Shown in pieces: positions 5,805 to 7,658 of a stretch of DNA of 7,658 bases (positions are counted from its first letter, which is position 1; every line of letters starts with the position of its first letter). The stretch covers positions 1-7,658 of the forward strand of contig CAIRYL010000169.1 of NCBI GenBank assembly GCA_903882825.1, in the 5' to 3' direction. The position numbers and the translations under genes were made by a program. Origin of the DNA: an uncultured Candidatus Peregrinibacteria bacterium (lineage in GTDB: Bacteria > Patescibacteriota > Gracilibacteria > CAIRYL01). The notes under the pieces are model-generated. The model was not told the origin of the DNA and made no database searches. It saw only the letters and a program-made list of their open reading frames with translations.

Positions 5805-6650
5805 ATGAATTTTTCTGAGTTGGTTTTTGGTCCATTTGTTATTTCTACCGGCGCACTTTTTTTATTTTTGGGTGTGATTGCTTCTACTTGGATGCTTACT
5901 CGAACAGTGCACGAAAAAAAACTTTCGATGCGCTTTTTGAATGATCATTTTTTAATATATGTTATTGTTGCGATTATTATGGGGCGTATGGGCGCGGTAT
6001 TTCACATTTGGCCAACTACTTCAGAAAAAATAATATATTCTAATGGACAATGGGACTCCGTTCTCATTTTTCTTCGTGATACTTTGTCATTTTGGCAAGG
6101 AGGAGTTGATTTTTTGTGGGCAATTGTTGGGTTTTTTATAACTTTCCTTTTCCTTTGTATTTATCATAAAGAAAGTATTTTGAGTTGGTTGGATGCATTT
6201 TCATTACCTATTTTACTGTTATTTGTGTTTTTGGAGGTGGGTGGGTTTTTCTCTGGTTGGGGATATGGTTCTCCTGTTGATGAAACCTTTATTTTTGCTA
6301 TTTCGTATGATTTAACAGACGTTCGTTATTCTGGATATATTCATCCTGTACAACTGTACGCTGCCACTATTTTTCTCTTACTCTTTTTAAGGGGACTGAT
6401 GTTATGGTCAGAGAGAATAGAAAACGAATGGCCAAATGGGATTTTTGGTGAAATAATGCTCTTCGCGGTCCTCATATCTCAAGGAATTTTAGAATTTTTC
6501 AGAGGGGAGCCCGGGACTCTTGTTTTTAATGATTCTCTTCCTCTTCCTCAATTACTCTTTTTTTCTTCAGGATTTCTGATATTTTTATTTATGCTTTGGA
6601 AAGGACATTTCCATGTATTTGTAAGGCTTCGTAATTTTTCTTCATTATGA
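5805..6650 (+). CDS. Prolipoprotein diacylglyceryl transferase (Lgt)-family membrane protein, probably inactive
   Basis: This 281-residue protein has about seven membrane segments. Lgt moves diacylglycerol from phosphatidylglycerol to the lipobox cysteine of prelipoproteins. Landmarks in Lgt order: GPFVISTG (9-16), GRMGAVF (60-66), WQGGVDFLWAIVG (97-109), LEVGGFFSGWGYGSPVD (143-159), HPVQLYAA (180-187) and EFFRGEP (230-236). Length and topology fit the family. The catalytic positions do not. WEGGLSFHGGLIG has become WQGGVDFLWAIVG, losing the HGGL histidine. GRxGNFxNxE..G has become a stretch with E144 for the arginine, G147 for the asparagine and W152 for the glutamate. The first-helix tyrosine is also gone. 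The late arginine (R233) and the HPxQLY motif remain. The ATG follows TTTTT with no Shine-Dalgarno motif. The TGA stop overlaps the ATG of the zinc-ribbon gene. Lgt ancestry: fairly sure. Loss of transferase activity, or a changed substrate: inferred from alignment by eye. Confidence 0.8.
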   Translation: MNFSELVFGPFVISTGALFLFLGVIASTWMLTRTVHEKKLSMRFLNDHFLIYVIVAIIMGRMGAVFHIWPTTSEKIIYSNGQWDSVLIFLRDTLSFWQGGVDFLWAIVGFFITFLFLCIYHKESILSWLDAFSLPILLLFVFLEVGGFFSGWGYGSPVDETFIFAISYDLTDVRYSGYIHPVQLYAATIFLLLFLRGLMLWSERIENEWPNGIFGEIMLFAVLISQGILEFFRGEPGTLVFNDSLPLPQLLFFSSGFLIFLFMLWKGHFHVFVRLRNFSSL

Positions 6651-7129
6651 ATAATTTTTCTCTTGAAAATTTTAATTTTATTACGCTTGCTATAGCAGGG
6701 TATTTTGTATTGTTGTGGATTGCTATTACCATTTGGGTTGCACGTGATGCTATTCATCGTTCTCATTCTTCGTTTTTTCATTTTTTTTCCCTTCTACTCA
6801 ATGTTTTTCTTCCATTTTTAGGAGCAGTCTTATATCTTGTTTTTCGTCCTTCTCATTCTCTTTTAGAAAAATATTATGAAGAATTGGAAAGAAGAGCGTT
6901 TGGAGAAAGACCCTACGCATGTTTTTTTTGTGGTCATTTAAATGGAGTAGATGCAAAATTTTGCATAGAATGTGGAGAATCCTTGCATGATATATGTCGA
7001 GAATGTCAAAAAGAAACGCTTCGTGGGGCAAATTTTTGTGAACATTGTGGTGAAAAATTAGGAGGAAAATCATTCCAGAACCCATCATCTGAAAAGTTAA
7101 AAAGTAAAAAAATTAATCATGAAGACTAG
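6647..7129 (+). CDS. Two-helix membrane protein with cytoplasmic double zinc ribbon
   Basis: This 160-residue protein has two membrane helices (about 11-32 and 46-66), resembling the N-terminal region of phospholipase D-type proteins (PLDc_N). The second helix ends in LYLVFRPSHSLLEKYYEELE, a hydrophobic exit followed by a short charged helix. Next come two zinc ribbons: C92/C95 with C106/C109, and C117/C120 with C131/C134, each pair spaced CxxC. A lysine-rich tail follows. ARD and R/K residues between the helices suggest an inside loop; the side on which the ribbons lie is not certain, though cytoplasmic is likely. There is no catalytic phospholipase domain. Similar layouts are, from memory, frequent in Patescibacteria and some archaea, with no known role; a membrane-tethered binding module is plausible. 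The start ATGA overlaps the TGA of the Lgt-family gene by 4 nt, strong evidence for translational coupling with it. Confidence 0.82.
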   Translation: MNNFSLENFNFITLAIAGYFVLLWIAITIWVARDAIHRSHSSFFHFFSLLLNVFLPFLGAVLYLVFRPSHSLLEKYYEELERRAFGERPYACFFCGHLNGVDAKFCIECGESLHDICRECQKETLRGANFCEHCGEKLGGKSFQNPSSEKLKSKKINHED

Positions 7130-7164
7130 AACATTGTTATTTTTCTTTCTGTGACGAATATTGT

Positions 7165-7497
7165 ATGAATATATTTTTTGTTTCATTTTGGGTATTTTCA
7201 TTCTTTTGGGGGATTTTTCTTCGTTCTTTTGCTGGAAAAAATTTTCAAAAGTATCTTCAGAACACTCTTAAGCGTATAAAAAAAACATTTTTTTGGCTTG
7301 GTATTGCCAGTGTTTTGTTTTTGTTACTTTTTGTAGAGGGCGCATTTAAAAACACTCTTTTCTTTTTTGCATTTGCTCATTTTTTCATTTTTGCAGGATT
7401 TTTTGGCTACAGTGTTTGGTATTTTATACAAGAAAAAACACGAATAGACGGTGCAGAGAGAAGAAGAAAAGAAAAAGACCAAAAGAAAAAAATATAG
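7165..7497 (+). CDS. Small three-helix membrane protein with basic C-terminal tail, unknown function
   Basis: This is a 110-residue protein of no family known to me. Hydrophobic helices lie at about residues 3-19, 42-59 and 64-87. Between the first two is a basic amphipathic linker (residues 20-40, ending LKRIKK), and the protein ends in a strongly charged tail (97-110, RRRKEKDQKKKI). The positive-inside rule puts both linker and tail in the cytoplasm, which conflicts with three full crossings unless one segment is re-entrant or peripheral. The ATG lies 35 nt after the zinc-ribbon stop with no Shine-Dalgarno motif; a T-rich stretch is upstream. It is the last + strand gene. Its TAG stop ends on the base just before the stop codon of the convergent pyrF, so the two genes abut with no room for a normal terminator between them. 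It is called real from its position in the run and its regular hydrophobic pattern. Confidence 0.62.
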   Translation: MNIFFVSFWVFSFFWGIFLRSFAGKNFQKYLQNTLKRIKKTFFWLGIASVLFLLLFVEGAFKNTLFFFAFAHFFIFAGFFGYSVWYFIQEKTRIDGAERRRKEKDQKKKI

Positions 7498-7658
7498 TTA
7501 TTTCTCAGTATTCCACAGTTCTTCTTTTGCTTTTTGTGAAGCTTGTTGTGCATGTTCGGCAAATTTTTCAGGATTTTCATATTCTTCAAAGGCAAATAAT
7601 ATTCCCCGTGAAGAATTGATAATTGCGCCTTTTTTATCGTTATAAAACGCACCAGCAA
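7498..7658 (-). CDS. pyrF: Orotidine 5'-phosphate decarboxylase, C-terminal end (partial)
   Basis: The last 52 codons and TAA stop (7500-7498) of a minus-strand gene that enters from the right edge. The frame reads AGAFYNDKKGAIINSSRG, then ILFAFEEYENPEKFAEHAQQ and a charged end. The GAIINSSRGILFA stretch matches the end of the TIM barrel in type 2 orotidine 5'-monophosphate decarboxylases. There the SSR arginine contacts the phosphate, and the motif is followed by a helix rich in alanine and acidic residues (FAEHAQQASQKAKEEL). The enzyme converts OMP to UMP, the last step of de novo pyrimidine synthesis, in the cytoplasm. Only the tail is visible, so a fusion with orotate phosphoribosyltransferase, or more genes in the same unit, cannot be judged. 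It converges on the + strand gene ending at 7497 with no bases between the two stops. Confidence 0.78.
   Translation of the reverse strand, partial: AGAFYNDKKGAIINSSRGILFAFEEYENPEKFAEHAQQASQKAKEELWNTEK

Noticed and set aside
6647..6650. UGA read as glycine (Gracilibacteria/Absconditabacteria code)
   Set aside because: No gene has an in-frame TGA. The Lgt-family gene ends at a TGA that overlaps the next start, and reading through it gives only a short tail. Standard bacterial code is sufficient.
7136..7160. TTGTTA, 17 nt, AATATT as a promoter for the last + strand gene
   Set aside because: The -10 candidate matches only three of six bases, and the gap is short enough for simple read-through from upstream genes.

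Overview
The window is AT-rich, densely packed bacterial DNA. Nine genes lie head-to-tail on the + strand (690-7497) and are flanked by the ends of two minus-strand genes. Several products recall Candidate Phyla Radiation (Patescibacteria) genomes, perhaps the Peregrinibacteria: a Pol-beta-fold nucleotidyltransferase-like protein, a two-helix membrane protein with a double zinc ribbon, and a DEDDh exonuclease fused to a DinG-like region. That placement is an inference from gene content. No gene has an in-frame TGA, so nothing suggests that UGA is read as glycine. No tRNA, rRNA, CRISPR array or insertion sequence was seen.

Layout. 1-593 (-) is the N-terminal part of a MurJ/MviN lipid II flippase-family protein. 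594-689 is a divergent intergenic region with one plausible + strand promoter. Then on the + strand: a five-unit TPR protein; a 90-residue three-helix membrane protein; the nucleotidyltransferase-like protein, whose stop codon lies inside a perfect 13-bp inverted repeat; the 759-residue exonuclease/DinG-like protein; a YvlD-type 'phage holin 4_2' membrane protein; a KH-R3H RNA-binding protein of the Jag/KhpB type, 1 nt downstream; an Lgt-family membrane protein; the zinc-ribbon membrane protein, overlapping the Lgt-family stop by 4 nt; and a three-helix protein with a basic tail. The last 161 bases encode, on the minus strand, the C-terminus of orotidine 5'-phosphate decarboxylase. Its stop codon directly abuts the stop of the convergent + strand gene.

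How the genes fit together. MurJ, the Lgt-family protein, Jag/KhpB and the small membrane proteins share a cell-envelope theme. The TPR, nucleotidyltransferase-like and exonuclease/DinG-like genes have no obvious link to it beyond direction and close spacing. Gaps within the + strand run are 88 nt or less, so one or a few polycistronic units are likely.

Most notable. By-eye alignment suggests that three proteins keep a recognisable family fold but have lost catalytic or essential residues. The DinG part lacks the Walker A lysine, the DEAH box and motif VI, while its exonuclease is intact. The Lgt-family protein lacks the HGGL histidine and the GRxGNF arginine and asparagine. The MurJ fragment lacks two of the N-terminal arginines of E. 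coli MurJ. In addition, nearly all genes start without a Shine-Dalgarno motif but just after a T-rich tract. The one strong Shine-Dalgarno motif sits in front of a 16-codon micro-ORF that overlaps the exonuclease start.
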